The notes below the pieces were generated by a model. The model saw nothing but the letters and a program-made list of their open reading frames with translations, was not told where the DNA came from and did no database searches. A DNA stretch of 64,000 bases from Amoebidium appalachense (taxonomy: Eukaryota > Ichthyosporea): NCBI GenBank assembly GCA_963693365.1, contig CAVNZM010000004.1, positions 4,774,001 to 4,838,000 on the forward strand, in the 5' to 3' direction. Shown piece after piece: positions 27,576 through 40,486 of this stretch (its first letter is position 1; each line of letters begins with the position of its first letter). The position numbers were made by a program, and so were the translations under genes.

Positions 27576-28773
27576 ACACACACTCTCCCTCTCCCCCCCC
27601 CCCCCCCCTTCCCCCCCCCCCCCCCCCCAACGAACCCCCAACCTCCATTCCTTCTTCCCGTATGCCCATGTATTTACTTGCGTGTCTGTGCAAAAGGGGG
27701 GGGGGGGGGAGGGGGGGGGGGGGAGGGGGCAGGATAAAGCGGGCAAGGGCATCCGGGGGGGGGGGGGGGGGGGGGAGGGGGAGGTGTGTTGGTACGAGGA
27801 ATGGGAACAATGTTTTTGTCCTTATAGTGTGTGTCATGTGTGTGCCAATGGGAGGGGGGGGGGGAAAGGGGGGGAGGGGGGGGAGGGGGGAAGGAAGGAG
27901 GATAAGGGGGGAGAGGAGGGGGGGGGGGGGGGAGGGGAAGGGAAGGAGTGGGGGGGAGGGGAGGGGGGAGGGGGGAGGTGGGGAAGGGGGCGTTGTTACA
28001 CACCCTTCCAAACTGCTGCCTAGGCACACCCAAATAGCTGGCCTGAAGATCTGCCCCAGGCCGTAACGGGCCAGAAATCCGTGGACTAGGGGGGTTCATC
28101 ATCCGCGAATTTTCAAGCTCGTCTTGGTATATTCTCTCGCTAAATTCGTCCAGATTATCCAAGAGCCCCTGGCCCTCGGGTGGGGGTTGCCACGATGGGT
28201 GGTGGGTTTTAAAATTCAGGAATGACTTTTCCATTTTCCCCTCTGCCGTTTGCTCGTAGGCGGTGGGTTGCTTTTGTTGCAAGGGAACCCCGTACTGTGT
28301 GTGTATGTGTGTGTGTATGTGTGTGTGCGTGTGTGTGCATGTGCGTGTGGATGCATTCATGAGAGTGTTTGCGCAGGTTTGTGTGCATGGGTGCACAAAG
28401 TGTGAGATAGGCAGAGGGAGGAGGGGGGAGGGGGGAGGGGGGGTATGAGGGTTAAAACACAAATATTTCCTAATATTCCCCTACTTAAACCAAAAAAAAA
28501 AAAAAACCCGGCAGGGAAAGGAGAGAGTTTAACGCAATCCACATTTACAGGTCGCATCGCTATGGGACAGAGCTCTTAAAGAAAACCCCGGAGAAGAATA
28601 AAGAGGCAGGCTAGTCTTTCCTACAGGGCACCACCCAAGGCCCATTTTAACACTCAAAGTCAGAACAAAACGTACATGGAAAGATACGAAAGTGGAATCA
28701 GAGCGACGGGATCGAACTAGCACTACGATTCGAAAACCCCTAACAGGACGGAGTCAGAAAAAGGGCGAAAAAA

Positions 28774-28817
<44 letters not shown>

Positions 28818-30658
28818 CATTTATCGCTGCTATAAGCGGGCGAGTTTCAGTACGAACACGGTGATTGCTTCAATGAGCACACACAAAGTTAAAAGTATGG
28901 ACGAAATGGTGCTACAAGAAAGCACCAAGCATTTCAGACACATAACCTGTGGGTGTGGGAGGCTGAAAAGGGACGCAAACTTCCAAGACGAGGAGAGGAG
29001 TAGGGAGGGGGGGAGGGAGGGGGGGGGGGGGGGGAGGGCGAGGGGAGGAAAGCATGGGAATGAGGTCGGGGCGAGTGTGCGGTGGAGGAGGGGGGGGGGG
29101 GGGGGTACTGTATGCACCACATGATGGCGAGCATGGAAGTAAGACATCATAAATCAACAAAAGCTAAATACAAAAAACCACAAATCAGAGACCATATCAA
29201 TGGTGCAGACAGAAGACATTCTGATGGAGGGGAAGTTTGGAAGGGAGGGAAAAGGGAGAAAGAGAGCACCCGGAGGAAGGGCGGGAGGAGGGGAGGCGGG
29301 GGAGGCGGGAAGCGAAAGGTGTCGAAAAGAGGAGACAAAGGGGGACAGGGGGAGGGGGAGGAGGGGGAGGGGGGGCACACCTTAGCATTGCCGTGACGCT
29401 TAAAGTCAAACATTGCAAAGCTGCAAACGTGGCCCACCCCGTCCTTATAGACGGTGAAGTGGCGAAAGAAGTCAATGATTTCCCGCGAATAGGATGGCAT
29501 CACGGCCCATAGGATCACAGGCGTCACAAAGGCACCGGCAAGCTCCGAGAGAAGAAACAGCGCCTTGTACTCAAAGAACTTTTCAAACTCTTCCTTGACC
29601 TGAAATTTTTCGGTTTCAGTGGATTTATGCGTCTGCTAGGTGGCACACCAGCCCACGGCCAGCCCTATTTAACACCCGATTTCCTAAATTTTCTTTGTTG
29701 AAATGTTAAAAACGAACGCAAGACACATAGTGAAGACGCCAGTCGCCAGTACTAGATAGCACCAAGCTCGGCCGTAAGTAACACCAGATTTCCTTTGTTT
29801 TCTTCGTTGAAATGCTACAGTGATATCTTAGCCTTCTCTCCCCCCCCCTCCCCCCTCCCCCCGAGGCCGGCCCCTTTCCTCCCCCAGTCTCCCACTTTTC
29901 CTCTTTCTCAGCCTCTTCTCCCTCCTTTCAGTCTCATCACCAGCATGTACATCTAAAGAGGGGGATCGTGTTGGGCCTGACAGGTGGGCTAGGGAAAAGA
30001 GGAAAAGAGGGGAGGGAAAGCGAAGGGGGGGGGGGGGGGGGGGGGGGGGGAGTAAAGCCCCCACAGGCAAAAACGTAGATACAAACATGAGTATGAGAGT
30101 CGTGGAAGTACAAGGGCGGTGAGGTGGGGGGGGGGGGGTTCCAATACCCGCAGGGAGTGAAAATGGCCCTTCCACTGGGGGGGCACATAGTGAATATTGC
30201 AAACCACGGCAGCCATGTGGGTCTCGGGGTCAAACACGGCGTGCTCGTCGGGGATCATCCCCCTAGACACCGCCAAAAGCCCCCCCAGGACCCCCACATA
30301 CCACACAACGCTGCGGTCTGGGGTGAGGTGGACCTGCAGGAAGTGCTCGTCGTAGAGGGTTAAGGCCACAAGCACGGCAAGAATAGCCCCAGTGATAAAT
30401 GCCGTAAACCTGCACGAAAAAACCGGAAAGAGGTTAATGGGATTTTCAAACCCTGCAACATGTGGTTTTCTCTTCCCCACTCTACCCTTTCAAGGGACAC
30501 GGGGCCGGGGTGGGCAGGTGGGGTAATGAAGGAGCAAGTGTGTAAGGCATAGGAGGGTTAGAAATGACGGTGTTAGATTCTCTTTCCCTTCTTGTGCACT
30601 GCCAAACAAGAAAAAGAACTCCCTTAAACCTGAAACACATATACACCCACACACCTTC

Positions 30659-30697
<39 letters not shown>

Positions 30698-31525
30698 CTG
30701 CCCCCCCTCCCACATACCCACCAAACATTCGCCAACCATCAGCACCACCACACCCACACACCACAAACCACACCCATTACTCCCTCCCCCCCCTCCCCCC
30801 TCCCCCCCCCCCCCCCCCTCCCCAAGCACAAACACACACACACAACACCCCCACCCCCATTCCCACCCACAACCCCGCCCAAACACACAACACACCTATA
30901 CCCACACAGACTCCCCCCCCCCCCCCACACACACACACACACACACCCTCATCCCACCCCCCATCACCCCCCCCACCCCCCTCCCCCTCCCCCCCTCCCC
31001 CCCCCCTCCCTCCCCCCCCCCCTACACACACACACACCCACACGCACCCACCCACCTAGCCATAGAGATGATGACCTCTGACGTAAAACTGTTGATGTAG
31101 TTCTCTGCCGGCAGATATGCAAGACTGAGCCTGCAAACAACACCCAACCATCAGCTCGATAGTTCCTTACACCTCTCTCTCTCTCTCTCTCTCCCCCCCC
31201 CCCCTCCCCCCCTCCTCCTCCTCCTCCCCTCCCCCCCCCCTCCCCCCGGGCCCTCTGCCCCCCCCCCCCCCCCCCCCCACCCGTACCGGTGGCTAAACCC
31301 CCCCCCCCCCCCACCTTTACTCCAAAATATCCCAAAAAACCTGCGCCCCCCCTCCCTCCCCCCTCCCCCTCCCCACACGCACACACACACAGGCACATCA
31401 TGCTGTCAAAAGCCTTTTCAACACCTTCTCCTTCACCCGCTTCCCCCCATCCCAACCCACACACAAGCATCCCCGCACACACACACAAAAACACATGTGC
31501 ACACATGCACACAACGACACACGTA

Positions 31526-31567
<42 letters not shown>

Positions 31568-31696
31568 CCCTCCATCTACCTCTTGTGGAATATGTGAGGC
31601 AGTTCGTTGAATTCTCTCGCCTTCCATCTCAGATAAGACGACCAGTGTCGCATGCCCAGGGTGCGCGGGTTGCGCCGAAATTCCTGCAAAAAGGCG

Positions 31697-31733
<37 letters not shown>

Positions 31734-32224
31734 ATGGAGAATGAGATAGTTAAGACGAATGGGAAACTAAAAAACAGAACAAACGAGTATAGAAGATCCA
31801 CTCCATTTCCATACAGAGGACTTCCAATTGGCTCTTGGTGCTTTTGTTTCGACTACTGATTGGTTCATGGCACGTGTATTTCAACTACCGAGTCGATTAC
31901 TTAGCACTTATTTTTTTTTTTTTTTACCTTTGACCTCTAAATGGTATAAAGCACCTACACGCCATATGCCCACCCTGTCCAATTCCATCCAATCACATTC
32001 AATCACTACGCTTCAGCTAAATTTTTGAAATGACTTGTATTTTTCAATTCACTTTGTGCACATATATTCCTCACCTCTGCGTATCGGAAGAAGAAGTACA
32101 CGATTAGGAACACGGCCATAAAGGGGGCTAGTAGCATGTTGATCAGTGCATAGCGACGGAACCGCTGCGTCAGGGCATGCGCTAGCTTGTCCCTGCACAT
32201 GTGCACGCGTATACGTGTGTGTGT

Positions 32225-32310
<86 letters not shown>

Positions 32311-32809
32311 ATCTACATAGGCACCTGTGGATGTGTGTGCATGTGTGTGTGTGTGTCTACGTGTTTAGGGTATTTACGTGTGTGCATCTGTACGCGTGCG
32401 TGCGTGTGCAGGCGCGTGTGTGTGCACGTGTGGATGTGTGTACCCGTGCGTGTTTTAGGTGTGTACGTGTGTGTGCCTCTATGGGAGCGTGCGCACTTTC
32501 TGTGGGTGTGTTTGTGTGCGTGTGTGTTCTTGCCACAGTGTGTGTGTGTGTGCGTATACACAAGAAAATGTGTGGGAACATGTGAGCGTGCCCGTGGGTG
32601 TGTCTGAATTTATTTCATCTATTTGTGTAGACATACACCCATTCCCACTTCTCCATACATAGTGTGTCATTAGAAAGGAAGGAGGGGGGAAGAGGGAGAG
32701 TGAAGGGGGGGTTGAAATAACAATATGATGCCTCACACACCGTTGTAGTATCCCCCTCCCCCCGCCCTCCCCTCCCCACGGCCCTCCCCCCCCCCCCCCC
32801 CCTCCCCAC

Positions 32810-32848
<39 letters not shown>

Positions 32849-33014
32849 ACATATCCCTTCCCCTCCTCCAGCCCATCTCCTTCCCATCCCTCGCTAAACC
32901 AACACGCCCAGTGCACACACCAGAAAACCGGAACATACTGTTCCTGCTGTCACCTCGTCTTTCCATATCTCTACTCCCCTCCTTCCTTTGTTTTGTTGTT
33001 TGCTCCCCCCCCCC

Positions 33015-33051
<37 letters not shown>

Positions 33052-35157
33052 TAAAACCCAACGTACACTCCCCCCCTCCGCCCCCTTCCCCCTCCTTACC
33101 TACCCCACCATACCTTCCGTTATTCGGGTGTTGTGTGGGTTTGTGGGTGTGTCGGCCGGGGGGAGGGGGGAGGGGGGGGGGGGGGGGAGGGGGCGGGGGG
33201 GAGGGGGGGGGGGGGGGAGGGGGGTCTTGTAAGAGCAAATGGTTTGAGTAGTAAGCTATACCGTTCTGTTCTTGTTCATCCTCTCTGAGAATCCAGTGCA
33301 CCTCTCAGGGAGGGACGAGAAAGGGGAAAAGGGGGTGTCATCTTGTCATGTTGTATGTGGGGAAACGGGATGGGGGAGGGCTGGTTGGTGGGGGGGGGGG
33401 GGGGGGGGGGGGGAGGTTTCAAAATATTCACCCTCGTCGTCCTGCAGAAACTGGTCTTGTAGTCTGTGATCGAAGATCGAAACAGGGGTTCGAAGTCATC
33501 TTGCATGTGGGGTAAAGGGGAGGCGGGAAGGGAGGCGGGAAGGAAGAGGGAGAGGTGGGGAGGGGAGGGGGGGGTCTATAAACCTACCCTCTATCCTCCT
33601 GCAGAAATTGGTCCTGTATCCTGTGCTTGTGATCAAACACGTGATCCAGCACGCACTTGTTGATGCTCCACTCCAGAGACTTGGGGAGAAACGGCACCGT
33701 GCGCCCAAATATGGGCATACGCATCTTCATGGGGAGTATGTCCTTGTTGAACAGGGCTATGAGAAAGTTCTCACGGCGCATGATGCGGTTGGCGATATGT
33801 GCTAGAGTGGGTTAAGGAAGAGGGTTTTTACGTTATGTTGGTTTTTTTTTTTTTTTTTTTTTGTGGGGGGGAGGGGGGGGGGGGGGGGGAAGGGGGGGGG
33901 GGGGGGGGGGGTTTCAGAAAAGGAGTGCCCTCAGGCGCTGAGCGATTAGCAACCCTGCGCCATGGGATTGGTGCCCTTAATGCAAAGTGTTACATGTATA
34001 GGCGGGAAAAAGGGGGGAGGGGGGAGGGGGAGGGGGGGGGGCTATGGGTTAGTAGGTGGCACGTATGCAAAAGCAAGGGACACCAGAGCATCTACACACA
34101 CACACACACACACAAATATGGGGGTGGGAAAGAGGGTTTTTTTTTGTTTTTTTTTGTGGGGGGGGGGGGGGGGGGGGAGGGGGGGAGTGGGGGAGGGGGG
34201 GAGGGCAGGGGGGGGAGGGGGAGGGGACGAATCAGAATGCTCAACCAACAGGTAAGGTGTGTGGCAAGGGGGGTTGGCATACGTGGTGGAACAACCTGTG
34301 ACTGCGCACAAGCGCTCCGTATCTCGGTGCATGGCTGTGTATGTGTGTGTGTCTCTGTCTGTGTGTCTGCATGTGTGTGTGTGCGCGCACATGTGTTGTC
34401 AAAGTGCATGGATCAAAGGAAGGGGGGGGGGGGGGGGGGGGGGGGGAAGTTCAACCGTGCCTGCTTTGCCAACATCACACTTGCAACTCCCATCCATCCT
34501 CCCATTGACTCCCATTAACTCCCACTAACTCCGATTTACCCCGATAAACACCATGCTCACACTTGAAATGGATATCATGCTCGCTGATGTCCGCCTTCAC
34601 CCGGCAAAATCGGTGCACCTTCTGAGCTTCTATCAACTTACGCACTACCTCGTGCCACAGCAGTGTCTCCATGTCCGCCTGTGGAACAAGGGGGGGAGGG
34701 GGGGGGGGGGGGGGGGGAGAAAGGGGGGAGGAGGGGGCGGGGGGGAGGGTGGGAAGACTGAGTGTGGATGGGTGGGTGTCTATGCTTTGCGGCGTGTGTG
34801 TGCTTAGTGGTTAAGCGTGTGAGCAAGCGTGTGCGTATGTGCGTGTGTGTGTGTGTGTGCATGTGTGCGTCCGTGCGTCCGTGTGTGCGTGCGTGCGTGC
34901 CTGCGTGTGTACGTGGTGTGTGCGCGGGGGGAGGGGGGAGGGGGGGGGGGAAAGGGGGGGGGGGGGAGGGTTGTGGATGGGTGTGTGGGTGCAGGATTTA
35001 AATGGGGGCGGAAGAATAAGAATACAAAGACAGTCAGTGTCAGAAATGTGATAAGGGAATAGAAATGCCCCACCACCCAATTAGACGCCATCATGCTGTT
35101 AGGCACATATGGCATTCAGGTTGGGTCAGGAGCACATGTGTGTGTTTAGGGGGGGGT

Positions 35158-35195
<38 letters not shown>

Positions 35196-36259
35196 GAGGG
35201 GTGAAGGAGGGAGGGGGGCGGGGCGGGGAGGGGGGGGGGGGGAGAGAGAGAGGGGGGGGGGGGCAAGGAAGGAGGAGGGAGGGGACGAGGGGGGACTGAA
35301 GGAGGCAACTCCGTGGAGACACGCACACCGACATGCACGTCTTTCACTTCTTCTCTTCTGTTTCTTGTCTTCCTCTTTGTGCAGGTGCGTGTGCGTGCAC
35401 GTGTGTGTGTAAGTTACGGGGGAGAGGTGGGAGGGCACGGAGGGGGGGATGGTGTATGTGTGTGTGCGTGTGTGCTTGTGTGTGTGTGTGTGTGTGTGTG
35501 TGCTGGGGGGGAGGCAGAAAGAGAAGAGGTGTGTGGTTTTTGTGAGGTGTAGGAGTGTGTGTGTCCGTATTGAATTTTTTTTCCCGTCCTGTCCTTTTTC
35601 TGGGGGGGGGGGGAGAGGGCGGGGGAGGGGGGGAAAGGAGGGAGGGGGTTTTGGGGGGGGGGGGGGGGGGAGAAGGGGAGAAGCTTACATCAGGAATATG
35701 CAGTGCCTCTCTGTAGAAGTCTCTCATATCAAACAGGCCCCTGAGCTCAGACAGAAACACAGCCACCTGCCACAGCCAAAATAGGCCAAACACCACCAGG
35801 CACACCACAAGAAGGGGGTGCAGCCTGTGAAATGTGGCGGAAAATACAAAGGTTAGGGTCTGAAAAGGGTTAACAATGGTGTGGGATGTATAGGCGCAGA
35901 AACAAAAAAAAACAAACGGTTAGAAGGTGAAGGTAAGCCCATAATTCGGTTATTTAAAGATATTGAGAGCAAGCTTCCGTTGATCAAAGAAGGTATTTAG
36001 GGTGACAGAGAAGCAAGAACGGGGCAGGGTCGAGGTAATAAGGCACTGGGGTGGGTATGGGGTGGATTTTTTTTTTTTGGGGGGGGGGGGGGGGGGAGAT
36101 GTGATACTCTACAAAACATAAATATAAATACTTTGTGCGTGTGGGTGGGTGAATGTGGGGGGGGGGGGGGGGGGGGGGGGGGGGAGGATAGCACAAAGAA
36201 CCCAGGAAAGGCGGCTAACTCGACAGGAAACGGGTTCCGCAGGGGTTTTTTTTTTTTTT

Positions 36260-36290
<31 letters not shown>

Positions 36291-36350
36291 GGATATCGAA
36301 GACCCGTGGACAGCAAACAAATGGCAAAAAAAAAAAAAGGTTACCAGTGT

Positions 36351-36416
<66 letters not shown>

Positions 36417-37255
36417 CCCCCCCCCCCCTCCTTCCCCCCCCCCCCCACACACACACAAGAAAAAAGAAAAGAAAAAAGAAATTAGAAAAAAAGAGAAAAA
36501 AAGGATAAATTAAGATGAAAATGAATATAAAAATGCTATTAATAAAAAAAAAGGGGGGGGGGGGGGGGGGGGAGGGAAGAAATTTGCTTGGTTTCATGAC
36601 GTAACAACTAAAAGCCAGCCGGGTGGGCGAGGGAGGGAGGGGGAGGGGGAGGGGGGAGGGGGAGGCGAGGGAAAGGGGGGGGGGGGGGGGAGGGGGGGGG
36701 GGGGGAGATACACGCCTTGCCAGTTGTGAGAAGCTCACAGCCTTTGCAAAGTCATACGTGGTCAGTAGCACCCCATAGTCCACCGCACCAACAAGTACCG
36801 TTGTCGACCCCACAATGAATAGCAGTTGCCTGCACAGGGGAAAGAAAAATGTAAGAAAGTTGAAAAAAATTCTTTCTTTTTTTTGGAAGGAAGGAAGAGA
36901 AAATTTTTCTTTTTTTTTTTTTGGAAGGAAGGAGAGGGGGGAGGCTTAAGTCAAAGACACAAAAGCATGTGTGCACGTGATAATACGGTTGCATTGTTGA
37001 ACACAGACTCCATGACGGATTTCAGGCATTCCTTTAATGGATCGAATCACAAGTGTTTCCATTAAAACCCACACTTTCCGCTTTCACCACACCCTTGCTC
37101 GTACATATAGAAAGGTCTGCGTGCGCGCATGTGTGGCTGTGTATGTGTGTGTGTGTGTAAGCATGTGGGTGTCGGTGAAAGTGTGGACGTTGGGTAGGTG
37201 AGGCAGGCCTATGCAAAGGCTTTAGCTTCTCGAGACTCGTGGGGTTTGTGTGCAG

Positions 37256-37307
<52 letters not shown>

Positions 37308-37337
37308 GTGTGTGTGTGTGTGCGTGCGTGCGCGTGC

Positions 37338-37376
<39 letters not shown>

Positions 37377-37588
37377 TGCTTCTGTGTGTGTGTGTGTGTG
37401 TGTGCGTGTACGTGTGTGTGTGTGTGTGTGTCTGTGCGCAACAGTGTGTGTGTGTGTGCGCGCGCACGCGTGCGCGCGTGCGCACTTGTGTGTGCGTGCG
37501 GCTGTGTGCATGTGTGTGTGTGTAGAGTGGGTGGCGGGGGGGTTCGGGGAAGGGGGGGGGGGGGGGGGGGGGGGGGGATGTTTGTGTT

Positions 37589-37621
<33 letters not shown>

Positions 37622-37785
37622 TTTTCCTTGCTCCTCCTCCCTTGGTTTTGTTTTTGTTTTTTTTATTTCATTTTTCTTTTATTTTATTTTCGTGTTTTCT
37701 TTCCTTTTCTCTCAACTTCTCTCGCTCTCTTTCTCCCTCTTGCTTACTTTCTTTCTCTATGTCTCAATCCCATATTTATTTTATT

Positions 37786-37818
<33 letters not shown>

Positions 37819-37855
37819 CAGGAAAAAAAAAAAAAAAGAAAGAGATAAAAGGGGG

Positions 37856-37888
<33 letters not shown>

Positions 37889-38148
37889 GCACTTACGTAA
37901 GGTTGAAGGTACGTTTCAAGATGGTGGGCCAAAAGCCCTTGTTGACGTAGTAGTGGTACACGTGATGTTTGGTTAAGGGGGCCAACAGGCACTCGTGTGT
38001 GGGTATTACACACGTACAAACAAATATTTATCTGAAACACAAGGAGCTCTAGCACAAGAGTAGTGGCCTGGAAAGAGATTTACAAGAGAGTGTATAGAGT
38101 GCAAGCGAGGTTTTTGTGACAGACTACACTCATCCTGCTGTGTGCGCA

Positions 38149-38180
<32 letters not shown>

Positions 38181-39113
38181 GTTTGCGTGTGCGCGCGCGT
38201 GTGTTTTTGTGTGTGTGTGTGTATGTATGCGTGTGCGTGTGCGTGTGCAGTGTACGTGTGTTTCTGTGCACATCCTTGGGCATATGTCCGTGTGTGCAAG
38301 CAGGTCGGTAACCAAGCCTGTGGGGTAAACACAGATCTAACCACACACATCTCATGACAACATGCTTGCACAAACAGGTAGTGCATCGCCTGGCTGGCCG
38401 CAGAAACCACACAACAACAACGTGATCCATGGGTTAAGGAACATAGCACACCCGTGTCTGCCACACACATGCAAACATGGGAACAGTAACAAGTGGAGGA
38501 TATCTTTGTGGAGAACTTGTCAAGGTCCTTGACTCCATACCAGCGGCTGTTTCCATATGGCACAGACCCTTCTCCAGCCTGCACATGAACAATTTTTGCG
38601 CAAAGGAGCGAGAGTGTGTGTTAATCATGTGCTCCAAAGCATCAATTACAGGTATGGTTACTACTTCCCTTACGTCCAAAACTAATACACTCAAAACGAA
38701 ACTAATACCTTCGAAACCTTTCTGAGCCTTGAATTGTGTTGGGGGAAAAGGCGAAACAGGACACCCACGAGGGAAGAAAGAGTTCATCACCATGGTTGTA
38801 TGGATTATAGACCTTCATACAGCAGTGGCGGTTGCCAAAACTGGGGCAGGGGGTGCCATAAAAAAAAGGCAGATGGAGGGGGGGGGGGGGGGGGGGAGGA
38901 GAGCGGGGGAAATAAAAATTGGGGAAAACCTGCAAACTAAGGGGGGGGGGGGGGGGGAGGGGGGGGGGGGCGAGGGGAAGGCTCCTCTACCTGGTAGCCA
39001 CCGTGCATTTCAATGATATCTGGCGTGGGCTCTTCATGTTCCTCCTCATCGTGGCTTGGGACAAGTAGGGGCCTGGTAAGATCCGAGCCCCTGTCTCCCG
39101 GTGGTCGAAACAT
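25603..39113 (-). CDS. ATG9: Autophagy-related protein 9 (ATG9 lipid scramblase)
   Basis: Sixteen exons (5' to 3'): 39113-38991, 38578-38504, 37961-37897, 36829-36716, 35824-35689, 34678-34561, 33801-33588, 32192-32075, 31683-31580, 31130-31056, 30409-30148, 29599-29381, 28294-28004, 27125-27006, 26133-26044, 25644-25603 (TAG). They sum to 2166 nt, 721 aa, with all phases matching. ATG9 is the multispanning scramblase that seeds autophagosome membranes. Landmarks in order are an acidic N-tail, [167 protein letters not shown] and HPSWQPP. The order and spacing match human ATG9A up to the disordered tail. The exons after 28004 (the tail) rest on splice sites and phase alone. Intron 2 is AT-AC; the intron 36715-35825 needs a GC donor. 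Confidence 0.93.
25677..25756. repeat. (GT)n microsatellite (CA on the ATG9 sense strand)
   Basis: About 40 units in the last ATG9 intron, 33 nt upstream of its acceptor on the sense strand. Confidence 0.9.
26834..26946. repeat. 20-bp minisatellite
   Basis: About five and a half near-perfect copies of GTGTACGTGTGACTATATAT, in an ATG9 intron. Homogeneity suggests recent expansion. Confidence 0.9.
29100..29235 (-). repeat. Dispersed repeat family 2, copy 3
   Basis: On the minus strand: ATGTCTTCTGTCTGCACCAT, GTGGTTTTTTGTATTTAGC and CTTACTTCCATGCTCGCC, then a C-tract. Same module order as the plus-strand copies. In an ATG9 intron. Confidence 0.55.
32212..32309. repeat. (GT)n microsatellite
   Basis: About 46 units just upstream (sense strand) of the ATG9 exon 32192-32075, giving its acceptor a CA-rich upstream region. 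Confidence 0.85.
33430..33485 (-). pseudogene. Duplicated partial exon (pseudo-exon) in an ATG9 intron
   Basis: On the minus strand, GATCACAG, then ACTACAAGACCAGTTTCTGC, then AGGACGACGAGG and donor GTGAAT copy the 3' end of exon 33801-33588 (encoded QDQFLQDDE versus QDQFLQEDR). It has usable splice sites and a length of 32 nt, so inclusion would shift the frame of the next exon, which joins the upstream exon in phase without it. Confidence 0.55.
37257..37372. repeat. Degenerate (GT)n microsatellite
   Basis: GT run with GC-containing interruptions, continuing in broken form to about 37515. In an ATG9 intron. Confidence 0.85.
37962..38503 (-). other. U12-type AT-AC intron of ATG9
   Basis: On the sense strand the intron starts ATATCCTCC (U12 consensus ATATCCTT) directly after the Lys codon ending exon 2, and ends CATCAC before GTG TAC of exon 3. 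CCCCTTAACC lies 9 nt before the end; its TTAAC fits the U12 branch site (TCCTTAAC), with the branch A about 11-12 nt from the acceptor, the range known for U12 introns. Joining here gives [18 protein letters not shown], collinear with the animal ATG9 segment. No GT-AG alternative restores this alignment. Confidence 0.8.
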
Positions 39114-39954
39114 GGTTTATCGCTATAACAAACTGACCAGCGAGCCTGCGTATTTCAAGGGCACTAGATTTCACTTCTACTGGTGAATAATTGTGTGTGC
39201 GTTTCTGAGAATTTAAACGGGGGCAACTGCCCCCTCAATGTAGCCTCCCTAAACAGTTACAAGCGTTCGAGTTCCCAAAGGTAACCTGAGTCCGAACTCC
39301 CTTTTTGCCAGAAAACATGTAGTCAGATCTTATATTGTCGCTTACTTTGATACAAAGAAGGTTAAAGAAAAGCACGTTTTTTTAAGGAAAAAAGGCACTG
39401 AAGCCTGAAAACTGATGACAGTATATATAGAACCTTTCCTCTACGTATCAGCGCATGACAGAGAGAGCTGGCATTCAACAACAACCAAACAAACCTTGTT
39501 TGACACAGAGATGTGCTGGATTCTAAGAAACGATAAGCTTGCCAAATATTCCGCGTAAACATTTGCCACGAGCACAACCGTATTTCAACAAACTATTAGC
39601 TTTGACAGCTAGTATTTTTCACTACGATTTAATAACCTCCCTGTTTTTCGAACACAAAAACATAACTCCGTCCTTTCAACCAACTGAGTCCCTTGCCGCC
39701 TACGTCACCTGTTTGGCACACGGCTAGCGAAATGATTACGTAAACAGCACCAGCTGGTGGCTCAGTTGTGGTTACGTTTACACCAATGGATCGATTCCGA
39801 TAAGTATTGAGCCAATAGACAGAAAATGTAACGGCTTTATATGGTTTATCTCTAGAATCAAGGCCAGGGCTCGAAACATCTTCCGCCGGGCCCCACAGGT
39901 CACCGTGCCCGGTACCGGTGCACCGACCGAAGGTTACTAATGTCATCCGCAACT

Positions 39955-40075
39955 TGTAAATATATGCAAATATGTGCAAACATATGCAAATATATGCAAA
40001 TATATGCAGATACATAAATATATGCAAATATATATAAATATAGGCAAATATATGCTAATATATGCTACATAAGGA
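39955..40075. repeat. AT-rich minisatellite (about 10-bp unit)
   Basis: Repeats of ATATATGCAA with drift to ATATGTGCAA, ATATAGGCAA and ATATATGCTA, about 1 kb upstream of the ATG9 start. Confidence 0.8.
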
Positions 40076-40437
40076 TCCGGACTCGGAGGCTTGGCCTGGC
40101 CCCCTGGGCCGGGGCTGGGAAGCCTTGCGGAGTGTCACGGGCGGCACATGCGTTGACAATTACTATTAAACCTGAACAGAAGGCCTAGGCTACTGGCCAG
40201 AGTCAGACGTTTTACAACTACATAACCAAATGTTCAACACAGGGGTATACCTTAAGAAGAGTTTCTGCAGGTGCTGATGGTGATTATTAGAATTCTTGGT
40301 CGAGCACTCCCTCTACCAAGACTACTATGTATGTCCGGTCGTGGGACCCCGAGTAAATGCATGCATATCGTATGATACAGTTAGATAGAGAATTGTTAAG
40401 CTTGTTATGCTTCTTGATTTATTTATTTCTTTCTTTT

Positions 40438-40486
<49 letters not shown>

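Noticed and set aside
28690-28725. tRNA-like B box on the minus strand (AGTTCGATCCC)
   Set aside because: The flanking bases do not form a T stem and no acceptor, D or anticodon arms could be built.
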